Both the position numbers and the translations under genes were made by a program. This document shows, piece after piece, positions 1-11,282 of a stretch of DNA of 47,785 nucleotides. The first letter of the stretch is position 1. Each line of letters starts with the position of its first letter. Below the pieces are notes generated by a model that saw only the letters and a program-made list of their open reading frames with translations, did no database searches and was not told the DNA's origin. The DNA is taken from contig BFEA01000002.1 of NCBI GenBank assembly GCA_003427395.1, positions 3,012,899-3,060,683 on the forward strand, written 5' to 3'. This DNA is from Chara braunii (lineage: Eukaryota; Streptophyta; Charophyceae; Charales; Characeae).

Positions 1-3
1 TAT

Positions 4-250
4 CCTGGTGGTGGTAAGAGAACCACCGGGATTGAGGCTTTGCCTAGCGGGCCGCTCCATCTATTGGTGGGGAGCAACACCTGCTGGAAACCGGGTCCAG
101 CGTCCCAAAAAAATACATCTTTGCCACACTGTACATCAATGAGAGTGACGCCATGGTGCTGGAAACCGGGTCCAGCGTCCCATCTCCACTCTATTCTTCC
201 ATATCTAAACTGCAGCAGGGTCGGGTATTGGGGGGGGGGGCACCGGTGGG
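4..250 (-). repeat. LINE 3' tail, copy A (hairpins H3, H2, H1 and a second H1)
   Basis: Read on the minus strand this is the 3' untranslated end of the LINE family found throughout the window. H1 is at 83-101 and again at 158-176 (GCTGGA paired with TCCAGC). H2 is at 54-75 (GCTCC with GGAGC). A terminal hairpin H3 is at 4-30: arms CCTGGTGG (4-11) and CCACCGGG (23-30) with an 11-nt loop that reads TTCTCTTACCA on the minus strand. A G-rich stretch at 215-250 follows. The order H1-H2-H3 is the same as in the other tails. A second copy of the same layout lies at 577-760. Confidence 0.75.
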
Positions 251-457
251 CACCGGTGGAGTCCCTCTCCATCCCTCTCCATCCCTCTCCATCCCCTAGC
301 CTCTGCCATCCTCCCACTATCCTCATGGCGCCCATTGAAGCAATAGAAAACCAGACTGTCGTGAAATAGGCTGAAATTAGCTGAAATCCTTTGGAGAGAT
401 ACAGAGATACAGAAGAATACTGAAGAGTACTGAGTATTCCTGAGAATGGTGTGGGAG

Positions 458-492
458 GCCTCATCTGCNGGGAACCGGGCCCANCGTCCCAA
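458..492 (-). repeat. LINE tail remnant, H1 of the G-C class
   Basis: A degenerate H1 hairpin with two ambiguous bases (467-485). The closing pair is G-C rather than A-T, as in the copies at 26618, 27771 and 41462. No H2 or H3 is visible beside it. Confidence 0.5.
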
Positions 493-576
493 GACTACCT
501 CTGTACAAAACAGTACCCCTCCCCTAGCTCCTGTGCTCCACCTGCTGTCCTCATGGCGTCCCTTTTTTTGCGGGCC

Positions 577-760
577 GCTCCATCTATTGGTGGGGAGCGA
601 CCCTGCTGGAAACCGGGTCCAGCGTCCCATGAATACATCTTTCTGCACAGAAAAAAATAGGAAAGGCGCCAATGCGCTGGAAACCTGAATCAGCTTCCCT
701 ATGTACTCTAATCGGCAGCGGGGTCGGGAGTTGGGGGGGCCACTGGGGGGCTGCAGTATC
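577..760 (-). repeat. LINE 3' tail, copy B
   Basis: This is a direct repeat of copy A: H2 at 577-598, H1 at 605-623, a decayed second H1 near 675-700, then the same G-rich run at 712-750. On the minus strand a short A run (564-570) follows H2, so this may be the actual 3' end of the LINE at 800-8440. H3 is not evident. Confidence 0.65.
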
Positions 761-1000
761 GAACAGGTTATCTNAGGATNTTGCCAANATCGGCCTAATT
801 ANTGTAATAGAAAACTGAGAAGACTGACAAGAGCCTCGNTGACTGAAGCNCCGACAGAAGCATACTNAAACACAGGCTGATCGACCAGAGTACAGGCTGT
901 GGTAAACAGCTTAAGAACCTGTGCCAACTCGCCTGCGAAAGGGAATTGAAAATTGGAGACCAGGATGGAGCACCAGAGCGAAAGTGAGATCAGCCAATCG

Positions 1001-2359
1001 CTACAGTGCTGGGAATCTGCCATGGTGCTGGAGACCAGGAGGTTCTGTAGGCAGCAGGATTTCTGCTAAGGAGAGTGGGTGGGGNGAAAAGGGGTCCGCG
1101 AAGTCCTGGGCTGGNCGTAGCACCTCACCCGGNTCCACATTAGTCCAATCATGGAAGACCAATNGGTAGTCCCTTTCTATCTCTANCCCGGGATCCTCTT
1201 GTGGCCCCGTTTCAGACAGGACACTTCTGGACCACTTTACCTCGGCCACCCGTCCTTCCNAGTCNTTTCNCAACCATTTCNTGNCGAAGCAAGAGATGGC
1301 TTTNTGTATGTCCCTNCNGTTGTGCATTTGATCGAGCTTGTCCTTAACANCTTTCCATTGGGATGCAATTTCATATTGGAATAACTCCCTGATTTGTTCC
1401 ATAGCTTCTCCNTCTGCCACCTGCGCTCCTTCTCNCTCGAGGATACATCTCTTCCACCATATAGTCCATAGAACGCTCCTTCTACCCAGGTTGAACATGT
1501 TCTCCACAAAGCTGCTCTCCCGGATCTGANNGTAGTACCCTAGGAGTATAGCCCTCCAATCCCATGGCCATTCTACCTCAGGAACAATATGCCGCCAGAT
1601 CCTATCCCACGTTCTCCACAAGAGTACAGACGTCGGGCATTGCAGGAAGATATGTTCGATGGTTTCAGCCCGCCTTCTTCCAGGGAAGCACCGGAGGCAT
1701 TTACGACACCATGGCAGCGCCTTCCCTTGTTGTTCAAGCCTGGTATGGTCAATAAGCCAGTCGTTAGTAGGTAAACATCTGTGTTCTATTTGCCATTGGA
1801 GTGCCGATATTTTGGCCGGTCTACAGTTATACTGTGCGAACCATCGAATGGGCCTGAGCAGGTTGCGGTCGATATTGAGATGCCTGTACCATCTATCCTC
1901 CACCTTCTCTCGCAGCCTCCTCTTGGGTCTTAACATAGGTAGACCGACTTAACTTTAAGCTTATATAGTGACAATGTGACTGCCCCCCCTTTCCCAGGCC
2001 TGGTACCACAGGTCCATTTCCATTCGTCGGGGTCCAGGGGGAGGTCCTCAATCGCGGTCATTGGGCAGTACACCTTTGGGTGTCCTTTAGACCCCTTTTC
2101 TCTCCCTCCATTCAAAGGGTTGTTGGTTCCATTGCAACCCATCGTCCTTTTGGATGGAAAAGATTTCTATTAATATGCGAGATGGATCAGTCATGTGCAC
2201 CCTCCTCACTTCCCTAATACGGTCAGGCAACCCCACCCAATCCCCTTCCTTCACGCAGGGGCCTTTTCTGAGGGTGGTGTACCAATGGAGGGGGAAACTG
2301 TCGATGAGTTCATTTAGTGCTATCTCAGTAAGGTGACAGTACCGCAGGCAGGCTCGCAT
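1001..2359 (-). pseudogene. LINE ORF2 C-terminus with zf-RVT zinc domain
   Basis: Three overlapping frames (2359-2087, 2142-1930, 1936-1001) encode the ORF2 C-terminus. The last carries the zf-RVT signature: WQIEHRCLPTNDWLIDH, then CRKC, then ETIEHIFLQCP and a Trp. The tail ends with FHDWTNV and LSLAEILLP, motifs repeated in the fragments at 12739 and 23621. Frameshifts lie near 2095 and 1932. Several ambiguous bases (1080-1530) blur the last third. Confidence 0.85.
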
Positions 2360-2395
2360 TTGTTCCGTGTTCTTCCAAGTCCCTGTCTCCTGGTC

Positions 2396-3127
2396 CTATA
2401 AGTCCCCCACTCTCCGTATCCCGTGTTTAACCCATCCCTTCCAGGGAGCGTCCGAACTGCACCGCACCCTCCCTTCGGAGTCCGTTATTAGGCGGTTACC
2501 AAAGAGGGGTTGTCTGAATATTTCTTCCCNCCTTTCAGGCACAGGACGATCGGGGGGGGGGAGTCTCCTCCAGGTATGTAGAAGGCGCACCCAGTGTTTG
2601 TCAGCAGGATCTCTGTTTCGATACTTCCTAGGCACCTTCCAGTACCTGTCCTCTAACCACACCCGAGGGTCGATCGCTGGTGGGGATTCCGGGGCCAGGT
2701 CCGCGAGTTGGGCCAAGGCTAGGGGCACCCATGGGGATGAAGGCGAGAAAACAATGTGCTGGATCCAGCGAATTGTGAGAGCGTGGAATTGCGTGGCTGG
2801 GTCTACGATTCCCAGACCTCCTCTGTTCTTGGGCTGGATCATCGAGTCCCATGCAACCCGGCTTATCACATGGGCAGTGTTGCTGTCTCCTCTCCAAAGG
2901 AAAGCCGCTAGCTGTTGCTTAAGTGTTTTAAGGCCCCCATCACTCATTGGCCATAAGATGGCCTTATACCAGAGTGTGGCAAGGATTACGTTGTTAATGA
3001 CCAGCGCTCTCCTGAAAATTGATGTATGTTTGTTGTTCCATTTTTCAAATTTGGTTCTCGCTGGTCCGGCCAACCATTCATCATTCGTTGTCGGTTTTCC
3101 TCTGGCAGTCATTTGTGCCCCCAGCAC
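2396..3127 (-). pseudogene. LINE ORF2, thumb/connector region
   Basis: Same reading frame as the reverse transcriptase block, separated only by a TAG. It corresponds to the RT thumb and connector of L1-type ORF2 (LQQQLAAFLW-type segment, then WDSMIQPKNRGGLGIVD). It ends at a TAG where the related element at 16850 encodes Trp (GDL-stop-DQE here, KDLWDSGE there), which indicates a TGG to TAG nonsense change. There is one ambiguous base near 2530. Confidence 0.85.
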
Positions 3128-3187
3128 TCTTAGGGGGTCATCGAGGGGGAGCCACGTGATTCGTGGGCTCTCCGGGGGTCTCCCCCC

Positions 3188-5203
3188 CTAATGGTGCATC
3201 CACCAACCTACTGTTTTTTGTCCCCAATTGACAGCCATATCGGACAGCTGACAGAACTTATTCATGAGTTGCTGAATCTCCTCCATGTTAGATTCTGTCG
3301 ATTCCATCATGATCGTAAGGTCGTCTGCAAACAGGGAACAAATCGGGATCGCATCTTGCGGAATGTTGGCTATCTTGATGCGCGAGAGATTCTTATTTTT
3401 TCTCAGGTTGGCTGATAATGCTTCCATCATGACCAGAAAGAGGTATGGGGCAATCGGGTCCCCTTGCCTCACCGATCGTTGGAGCTCAAAAGGTGGTGCC
3501 ACTGACCCATTAACCTGGACACAGGTCGTGGCATTTTTGTGTAGGATCTTAACCCAGCGTCAAAACGTGGGGCCGAAGTTCATTTTCTCTAGGCATTTGT
3601 CCAGGAAGTCCCAATCCACGTGGTCATTGGCTTTCTCGAAATCGATGAAGATGATGGCAGCATTTGCACGATTTCGTTGCGCCAATTGGACCACGTCATT
3701 AACCAGCAAGATATTTTCCTGTATGTTTCTACTGGACATGAATCCTGTTTGGGTCGGGTGTATAACGTCTTCCAAAACCTTTGCCATTCTGTTGGCTAGT
3801 GCTTTGGAAAGCATTTTGTAGACTACGGTGAGCAGAGTGATTGGCCTATAATTCCTGATGTTCATTTTATCTCCTTTTTTATAGAGGAGAGACAACACCC
3901 CTTTTCCTACATTTTCCCCCATTTCCCCAGCCTCCCATACGTCTTGATAGTACTCCCACAAGTCGCTGCTCATGTCAGTCCATGTGGCTTCCCAAAACTC
4001 TTTGGGGAACCCATCAATGCCGGGGTTTTTTTCTTCCTTCATTTGGAGAAGTGCAGTCCATACCTCTTCTTTTGTGAGCGGTTCCTCCAATCCGTCTCGC
4101 TGCTGAGGAGAAATTGAGCGGTCCATTGGGGAGAGAAATTTTTGTAATTCCCTGATTCTTGCTTCCTCCTGCGGGGATGGGATGTGGGAGGTATACAGTT
4201 GTTTAAAGAATTTCCTGGTGATTAATGAACAGTGTGCAGTGTCGGTGGCAATAGTGTTGCTATTCTCTGGGTCAAAAAATGCTTCGATGGTCGTCCGTCT
4301 AGCTCTAGTGGTGGCTATTGAGAAGAACTGTGTGTCCATTGATGCTTCATGTGCTAGATGGGTCATTTTCCCTCGAATTCTAATCCCTTGCCATCTATGT
4401 AATGCGAATTGTAGGAGCTGGTCTTTCTTGTCTTGGATAGCTGTGATAAGGTGATGCGGTTCCTGAGTGGAAGTAGTAAGCTGTAGCGACTCTACCTGCT
4501 GTTCCAGGCTTATTAGTTCGTTGTGGGTAGTCATTTCTTGGTATTGTCGTAGTGCTGCCTTGGCTTTAGAAAATTCTTTGCATTTCTTAGCGAGGAAGAC
4601 TAGGACGTTGTTAAACCAGGTTAGACGTGAGTCAAAAAGGTGTCTCTGCTGACGCCAGAAGTTCCATTCGTGCCTGATCATCTGTGAGAAGGAAGAGTCC
4701 TTAAGCAGGGAAGTGTTAAGTTTGTAGAAGNNCGGTCCTTGATCGGGTCTTTTCCTCATAGTTAGNACAATGCCGCAGGTTTTATGGTNCAGCNCCGGAT
4801 GCGGGCTTCNTGGAAGAATCAATGCCCATCGCAAAGCCCCTTCCAAATCGTTGGATAATAGGATAAGATCGATCCTAGATTTGGACAAACGCGTCGGGTC
4901 ATGATCGCGTATGCATGTGAAGACTCGCGCTTGGGGGTGCAGCCGTCGAAAGGTGTCGAAGACCGAAAGCGATTTGCAGAGGTCGGCTATCATCTGTTCA
5001 TCCTCTGCCACCGCGAAGGAGGGTGATTCCTGGGGTTTCCATCTGTCCAAATCTTTGTCGGGGGTGGCATTGAAGTCTCCTGCTAAAACCAAGGGGATGC
5101 CTTCCGGGATTTGCATGTCGATTCTCCCCAAGAATTCCCTCCTTTCCCCTACTGTATTTGGAGAGTAGATGCAGATGATGCAGAGCATCTCTAATTCCAG
5201 CAT
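3188..5203 (-). pseudogene. LINE ORF2, endonuclease C-part and reverse transcriptase
   Basis: Main catalytic block of ORF2. The endonuclease continues with LAGDFNATP (GDFN motif) and SRIDLILLSND; the final SDH-like motif falls in a stretch with ambiguous bases near 4735-4810. After a linker the reverse transcriptase shows, in order, NPGIDGFPKEFW, NYRPITLL, PTQTGFMSSRNIQENI, IIFIDFEKANDHVDW, RQGDPIAPYLF and LFADDLTIMM, so the catalytic aspartates are present. There is an in-frame TGA near 3557 between the DFEKA and RQGDP motifs, and an in-frame TAG at about 3188. The frame otherwise stays open across both, so these look like recent point mutations. Product as known for the family: target-primed reverse transcription of the element's own RNA. 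Confidence 0.92.
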
Positions 5204-5218
5204 GCCCAGGACAGAGGC

Positions 5219-5584
5219 TCAGCGTCCCTCTTCTTCGTCCACTGCCCAGTGGACAGGTTGAAATCTGGAGTCTGGAGGGACCCAGATTGCTACCCCTGTT
5301 GAGCCGGGTCTCGGGGCGTGTGCTCTAATAGCTGAGTGGGGCCAGATTTGCTTATGTGCTCTGTTATGCTCCGGGTTATCTAACAAATGGGTTTCTTGTA
5401 TGCAGATTACGTCCGGCCATCGCCTGCCTCCAATTCCTTTGAGTTGATCCCAAATAGCTTGTCGCTTTTCAGGTTTGCTTGATGCCAGGCCATTAACGTT
5501 AATGGAGCGCAGGTCTAAGTCAGCCGAATCAACGCATTTCCGCCACGCCAAGTTCCTACAATATAATGTTTCAAGGTCATCCAT
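5219..5584 (-). pseudogene. LINE ORF2, endonuclease N-terminus
   Basis: Start of ORF2 (ATG at 5584), encoding the first part of the apurinic/apyrimidinic-like endonuclease that nicks target DNA. The motifs seen are RSINVNGL (metal/DNA-binding Asn) and VICIQETHL (catalytic Glu of the QExH motif). The frame breaks at about 5215 and resumes in the block ending at 3560. Confidence 0.85.
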
Positions 5585-5644
5585 TTCTTCCTATCCTCAC
5601 TTTAATGGATACCTGAGCATGAGATTCCCATCCATTTAGGTGTG

Positions 5645-7081
5645 TCATAGTGGGTGCCAATGCTTGAGGTCCCATTTATCTAGGTACAATACTTTTGCTC
5701 GTGCAATTCGACACAGGCATCGGCAAACGTCATCTTCGGACCAGAAGTCGCTGGCTTTGATCATGGCACATTGCAGGTCTAAGAGGGCATTATGGCTAAA
5801 CCAGCCTAGATTAGAAGTTTTATTGGGGTCAAAGAGCAGGTATAAGTCATCCCGCGCTATTTGTTCAGTAGACGACTCGAACCTCAATCCTGCCCCCGGG
5901 GAGTAGTATTTGGGGATGAAGGTTGGCATCTGGTCAGAGAACACGCGGCCTTTCTCCATACAGTCTTTCTCATGGAGCGAGAATTCCCAACCATGCATTG
6001 TAACGCCCCCGTAGTCCCCCGCCGGGGAGAGACCCAACTCCCATCTTCCTTCCACTTTCCTGAGGGGGAGTACCATCACCCCATTGGTTTTGGAAAGAGG
6101 TAGTTCGAAGAGGCCCCGTTCAACGAGTTGTCGGACCTTAAGTCTTCGCGAGGTCATCCCTTCCTCTGTTGTTCCCCTTCCGCCATCCGGCACTGCGCAC
6201 GAGGTCTCAGGTGAGCAGGGAGCCGAAGGCTCCGCCACCGGAGGCGGGTGAAACCGTCCTCGAGCGACGACCAATATGCATTGAAATGCCTCCGCCCAAG
6301 TTAAATGAGGGGGGGGGGGGGCGGAGGTGAGCGCGTTCCTCAGAGACGGGCTGTTGTTAAGGAGTGCCACTAACTCAACGTAAGATTTGTCCCAGTATTC
6401 CTCTCCTTCGTGTGGGTAGTCTGCTTGGAGATGTTTAAGAATCCAATCCGCCACTACCTGGATTTTCTGATCCAGGCTCATTTCTTGAGAGGGGGCATCT
6501 GGGTCCGATGGGTCCTTGGGGGGTTCCTCCATCTCTACATCAGGCGGGGGGGGAGATGTATCTACGTCCATTTGCTGCACCCCAAAGGCGTCCGAACAGA
6601 AGTCCGGGGCCAATTGATCTGGTTGTTCCTGTTGTTGGCCCTGCCCCCCTTGCGATTGCGGTTGTTGAGCATGTGACAGTTGTCGTTCGAGCAGGTGCGG
6701 TGACCGGGTCCTTGCCTGTTGTTTCAACCTTGTTCCATGCTGTTTCTCTGGGGTTGCATCCTTTCCTTTTTCCTTTTTTGTCGTATTGTGCTCTTCTGCT
6801 ATTGGGATGGGCTGAGTATCCGACCGACTGTCTGTCACCTTTTCTTCTATCATCAAGCTCGATTGAGCTGATGCTGGCTGATCCTCCCCATTAGGCTGGT
6901 CCTCTTCTGTAGAGACCTCCTCCTGGGTTTCTTGTGTCTCCTGGATCAAGTCCACCCCATCTTTTAGACTCTCAAAACGGTTACCCTGATTCTCAGCTCC
7001 TTTCTTTATTTCCACCAGTTCATTCTGCGGGGGTTTCTTCTTCTTGTTGTCGACTGCCACCCAAGTGCCCTGTTTTTTCAA
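5645..7081 (-). pseudogene. LINE ORF1, C-terminal part
   Basis: Continuation of ORF1 after the homopolymer at 7085-7096. It begins KKQGTWVAVDNKKKK and contains a short NRFESL motif typical of the linker after the knuckle in LINE ORF1 proteins. A low-complexity Q/E/P-rich stretch follows (about residues 45-200). The last 180 residues or so form a more ordered region starting near MTSRRLKVRQLVERGLFELP, with tryptophan-rich segments and a cysteine cluster DVCRCLCRIARAK near the end. I do not recognise this C-terminal domain. It ends at 5645, 60 nt before the ORF2 start, as expected for a bicistronic LINE. Confidence 0.7.
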
Positions 7082-8440
7082 CTTCGGGGGGGGGGTGCAA
7101 ATGTGACTCCAGCGATTTGGGGGGGGTCCAGTTAGAAGGTGGTTGTGTCCCCGGCCGAGGGTCCCCCTGCCCTTCCCATGTCCAACCAGCTACCTCCCCC
7201 TCCTGCCCCCCTGGTATATCAATGTAAACCCATCCCTCATAACCCGGGTCGACCGTCCGCCACCTGGTTTCTTCGAAAGGGTCCTTTCTCAGACGTCCTG
7301 TGGGTTTTGTAGTACGTGAGGGATGTTGGCTGCAGGCTGTGTCAATGTAAAGGTGCCCGTAGGCCTGACACTTAAAACACCAGGGTCTATGTTTATGGGC
7401 GGTATGGACATGATACAATTTTCCCCCTACACAGAAGAGGATTACATCGTCAATCGAGAAAACATGCTCATCAACCAGATTTATGGCCAACATTAAGTAA
7501 TCGTCCCTCCGGGCCACATGCGGAGGGAGCGGGTCAATGAAATCAATTATGTCATATTTCTCGGCGATGTCCTGGACGAAGGCGGCCTGGATCTCGATCG
7601 GAATGNGNNGGAATTCTACCCAGAAGTGTTCTCTCATTAATTGCTCCCTGCGCTCTTCCGGTCGTTGCGGCTTCGGAGGGGCCCATGGGTAGATACGGAC
7701 CTCAGATCTATCGCACCGCAGAGATCTCCATCCGTCCATCGTTTTTTTGTCCGCCTCTGCCACACAGAGGACTGTGATAACAGACGACGAGGCCGGTTGG
7801 ATGAGAAACCGTTCACGTGCATTCGCCGGAGATCCTTTGAATGCAGCTAATCGTTCTTTAATCCACCCGACCTTATCGTTTGTAGATTTGAAGGCTGCGT
7901 CGTCGTGGAAGGCCCAGTTGCTTGCATGACGGGTGTAAATGAGGTCTCTTGTTCTCACAGCCTCCTCTGGCAGTGCTCTAACAATGGACGACTTGCCCCC
8001 TTGCTGCACGATTCTCTTCTCTAGGGTGGCCAGGAGGCGGGAGAGGAAGAAGGCTCCTGCCGTTGTCAGGTTTCTTACAGGAATCTTCCACTCTCCCCCC
8101 CCCCCCCTCGCCCAGGCCTCTCCTTCCTATGCTTGACTGCGAGGGCAGGTCGCTCTTGGACCTTCTCTGCCCAGGTCCTGGCAGTCGAGCAGTGAGAGGA
8201 TGAGCTCGGTTGAGGATCAGTGGGTGTTATCTCCTTGTCATTCGCCGGGTCCTTCCCTGTGTCGACCTTCATCTGATCCGGGGTCCGGTCGTCCTTGGGG
8301 GTATTTTCCCCTTCCCTCATTAGGCGGCCTTGGGCGTACTGTCTAACTATCCCTCTATATAACAGCATAGAATCGAGTCTCTTATGGGCCCGTTGATGGC
8401 GAGGCTTCATGTTGTTGCTCACCATCGTGAGATGCCGCAC
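7020..8440 (-). pseudogene. LINE ORF1, N-terminal and CCHC part (frameshifted)
   Basis: The gag-like ORF1 of the LINE, expected to bind the element RNA. It opens with ATG at 8440 and runs to 8075, where a run of C (8094-8107, G on the sense strand) shifts the frame; the frame ending at 7020 continues it. A zinc knuckle is visible near 7330-7385 as CFKCQAYGHLYIDTAC, i.e. C-X2-C-X4-H-X6-C, two residues longer than the usual retroviral-type X4 spacing. Before the knuckle lies a roughly 200-residue region resembling the DUF4283-like segment of plant LINE ORF1 (family knowledge; similarity by eye only). A second homopolymer run at 7085-7096 shifts the frame into the next block. Confidence 0.75.
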
Positions 8441-9460
8441 GTCCTGAAGCAGAGGGACAATTGAGGATGGGGGGCAGTCGGGATCATGAAGGGAGGGTCG
8501 TAGAGGGGAGAGGGAGAGGAGAGGGGTGGGTCAGTTTGAACAGCAGGGAGTGGGGGACAGTCGGGAACGTGAAGGAAGGAGGGGGAAATCAGTCAAGATC
8601 ATGGAGGGGAGGGGGGATCTAATGAAACAGAGGGACAGTTGAGAATAGGAGGCAGTTGGGATCGTGAAGGGAGGATCGTAGAAGGGAGATGGAGGAGAGG
8701 GGTGGGTCAGTTTCGTCAGCAGGGAGTGAAGGGAGGAGGGGGGAAACAGTCGAGAGCGTAGAGGGGAGGGGGGATCGGGGTCGGGGGGAGAGGGGGGAAC
8801 CCAAGATAGCTGATGGATCTCGGGGAGGGGGGGACGGCCTGGGACGTCGGGAGCTCGGGGGGTCGCGGGGGATGGCTGTCGGGATCGCGGAAGGAGAGCG
8901 GGGGGCAGCGGGTGGATGGGGGTGTCGGGATCGCGGGCACAGGCGGATGACTATCGGGATCGCAGAGGAAGAGCGGGGAGCAGTGGGTGGATGGGGTGTC
9001 GCGGGCGAAGGCGGCAGGTGGGGAGTCGGGATGCAGCGGGTGATGAGAGGCCGTCGGGATTGTGAAGGGAAGAGGGGGAGAACAGTCGGGATCGTAGAGG
9101 GGAGGGGGGTGTCAGGATCTGGAGTCAAAAACGGGGGAGGGGGGAGCCGTGGTTCAGACCAATGCGCGGGGGAGGGGGAGGGGAGGTGAGGCCAGGGCTG
9201 TCGGGAGCACGGGGGAGTGGGATCGCGAGAGGAGAGCACAGTCGGGATCTTTGGGGGGGGAGGGGTGAGACCTGGGATGTCGGGAGCAAGGGGGGGGAGG
9301 TGAGGCCTGGGATGTCGGGAGCACATGGGAGCAAGGCTGTCCGCGGAGGAAGAACGGGGAGCTCGCGGAGGAAGAGCGGGGAGCTCGCAGAGGAAGAGCG
9401 GGGAGCAAGGACGGGTGGGGAATTAGGGTGCAGCGGGTGATGAGCTCAGACCAATTCGCG

Positions 9461-9540
9461 GGGGGCGGGATCTTAGAGGGGGAGGCGGGATCTTAGAGGG
9501 GGAGGCGGGATCTTAGAGGGGGAGGCGGGATCTTAGAGGG
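9461..9540. repeat. 20-bp minisatellite, 4 copies
   Basis: Four consecutive 20-bp units with the core GGCGGGATCTTAGAGGG; units 2-4 (9481-9540) are identical and the first differs by one or two bases. Confidence 0.9.
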
Positions 9541-9955
9541 GGATGTCGGGAGCACGGAGGAGCGAAATCGAGATGGCTGTCGGGATCGCGGGAGGAGAGC
9601 GCAGTCGGGGTGGCTGGCGGGTGGGGAATCGGGATGCAGCGAGGGTGGGGAATCAGGATGCAGCGGGTGATGAGCTCAGACCAAATGGCGGGGGGTGGGA
9701 TCTTAGAGGGAAGAGGAGAAGAGCGCAGTCGAGGTGGCCGTCGGGATCGCGGGGGGGAGCGGGATAGATAGGCGAGGAATCAGGATGCAGCGGGTGATGA
9801 GCTCAGACCAATTCGCGGGGGGACGGGATCTTGGAGGGGGGGAGGAGAGGTGAGGCCAGGGATGACGGGAACACGGAGGAGCGAGATCGAGATGGCTGTT
9901 GGGATCGCGGGAGGAGAGCGCAGCCGGGGTGGCTGTCGGGATCGCCAGGGGGGCG

Positions 9956-10390
9956 GGATAGATAGGCGAGGTGAGCGGGGAGGGCAGGGGAGGACATGAT
10001 CGCAGGACGGGATTGGCTTACGTGGCCGTCGGGGTGGCTATCGGGATCGCGGGGGGGGCGGGATAGATAGGCGAGGTGAGCGGGGAGGGCAGGGGAGGTC
10101 AGGATCGCAGGACGGGATTGGCTGACGTGGTCGCCGGGATCGCGGGCAGAGTCGGGGTGGACGGGATTGGCTGACGTGGCCGCCGGGATCGCAGGCAGAG
10201 TCGGGGTGCGTCGGGATGGGGTAGGATCGTGGGCAAGGTCGGGACGGGTCGGGATGGGTCGGGAGGGGTGGTGGTAATTAAAACCGCCGGCCTGTACGTG
10301 TCTGTCTAGGGATGGGGAGGGATCACAGGCAGGGTCGGGACGGGTCGGGATGGGTCGGGAGGGGTGGTGATAATTAGAACCTCCCACCTG
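9956..10390. repeat. 105-bp and 96-bp tandem duplications
   Basis: GGATAGATAGGCGAGGTGAG recurs at 9956 and 10061 (period 105). GGTCGGGACGGGTCGGGATG recurs at 10237 and 10333 (period 96), each followed by GGGGTGGTGRTAATTA. The two units are related in composition but not identical. Confidence 0.8.
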
Positions 10391-10399
10391 TTCTTATCT

Positions 10400-11280
10400 A
10401 TCAGTCTGTGTCGTGATGTTGTCTCGGTGGCAATTGTCCGTATCGCCGGTGTCGTGCATGTGGTCTTACTACCCTCACCGCGTTCGTTTCCTTATGCGGG
10501 GCCCCAAGGGTGCAAGACTGCGCACGGTCATCGGGGTCTTCTTTTCGCTTTCCTCTATTACCTCTTCCGGTCGTCCGCTTCCGCCGTGATGAATAGTCAC
10601 TCCGCGCTCACACGGTTCGTCTATCGCGGCTCCTCATCTCCAACTCGGGACTCCCGCTCTGGTGGTTTTCCTCTTCAGTTATCTGGGCATGCTATCTTCC
10701 TCCCACCGTTCCTCTCTCCACATTCGCCGTTGCCTTAGCACACTCTGCACTCCTCCTCTAGACACAGCCCACCTCTGCCCTTCCTCGATGCTTCTTCCTC
10801 CCTTCTCCCTCCACTGGTCGCAGTTCTTGCTGTCGTGCTGATCCCGTGCGTGCTATGGCGAGTGCTCCACTTCTTTTCTCCCTCCCTCACCATGACTCCT
10901 CTCGAACACCATCAGCGGGTGTTAGCGCTTGCACTGGCGCAAACCTGTTGCGCCGCGGGCGCTAAGCAGCCGACCGCATCAGCCTCTAAGTCTTGAGCGG
11001 AAAGATCACGGCCTAATCTACAGGATATCAAATTTTCAGATTTGTTTGCCAATTTTTCTGAGCGTGAAAAATCGTCAAACTTCACGCTTGAAAATGCTTG
11101 GCCCGGACCCGCCTGCGCGACGTTAGGGTTCGGACACACAGACACATCCTGACGTGCCAGCAGCCTGACGTCGGATACACTTCAAAAGACAGCAGTCCCC
11201 AAAAACAGACAGGGACCCAGTCCACCATAGTGGTTATAGCATCGGGCAATTGGGTATTTCGAAATTTGCGCGTGGGTTCC
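10400..11280. other. Unrecognised sequence
   Basis: No gene or element recognised. Open frames here are short and lack familiar motifs. A small perfect hairpin (AGCGTGAA with TTCACGCT) lies near 11061-11089. Confidence 0.4.
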
Positions 11281-11282
11281 TT

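Larger units (their letters stand above)
800..8440 (-). mobile_element. Near-complete L1-type LINE retrotransposon, decayed
   Basis: A two-ORF non-LTR retrotransposon on the minus strand. ORF1 (8440 to 5645) is an RNA-binding, gag-like protein with a CCHC knuckle. ORF2 (5584 to about 1001) has an AP-type endonuclease, a reverse transcriptase with FADD catalytic box, and a C-terminal zf-RVT zinc domain. The arrangement and the zf-RVT domain match plant L1-like LINEs. ORF1 and ORF2 are separated by about 60 nt. The copy is not functional as read: ORF1 has frameshifts at homopolymers near 8095 and 7085, and ORF2 has frameshifts near 5215, 2095 and 1932 plus in-frame stops near 3557, 3188 and 2394. 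Many ambiguous bases between 770 and 1530 limit the C-terminus. The exact 3' end and any target-site duplication are not resolved. Confidence 0.9.
8441..10400. repeat. GC-rich, purine-strand tandem repeat field upstream of the LINE
   Basis: About 2 kb in which the plus strand is almost pure G/A with interspersed GTCGGGATCGCGGG-type words; on the LINE sense strand it is C/T rich. It contains several tandem families: a 20-bp unit (GGCGGGATCTTAGAGGG core) four times at 9461-9540; a block beginning ATGCAGCGGGTGATGAGCTC at about 9429, 9658 and 9785; a 105-bp unit at 9956 and 10061; and a 96-bp unit at 10237 and 10333. Long apparent ORFs here are composition artefacts. It may be the repeated 5' region of the LINE, because it begins where ORF1 starts. 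Confidence 0.8.

Noticed and set aside
8619-9440. Long Pro/Ser/Arg or Gly/Arg/Glu open frames on both strands
   Set aside because: Produced by the GC-rich tandem repeats; no domain and the frame is open on both strands.
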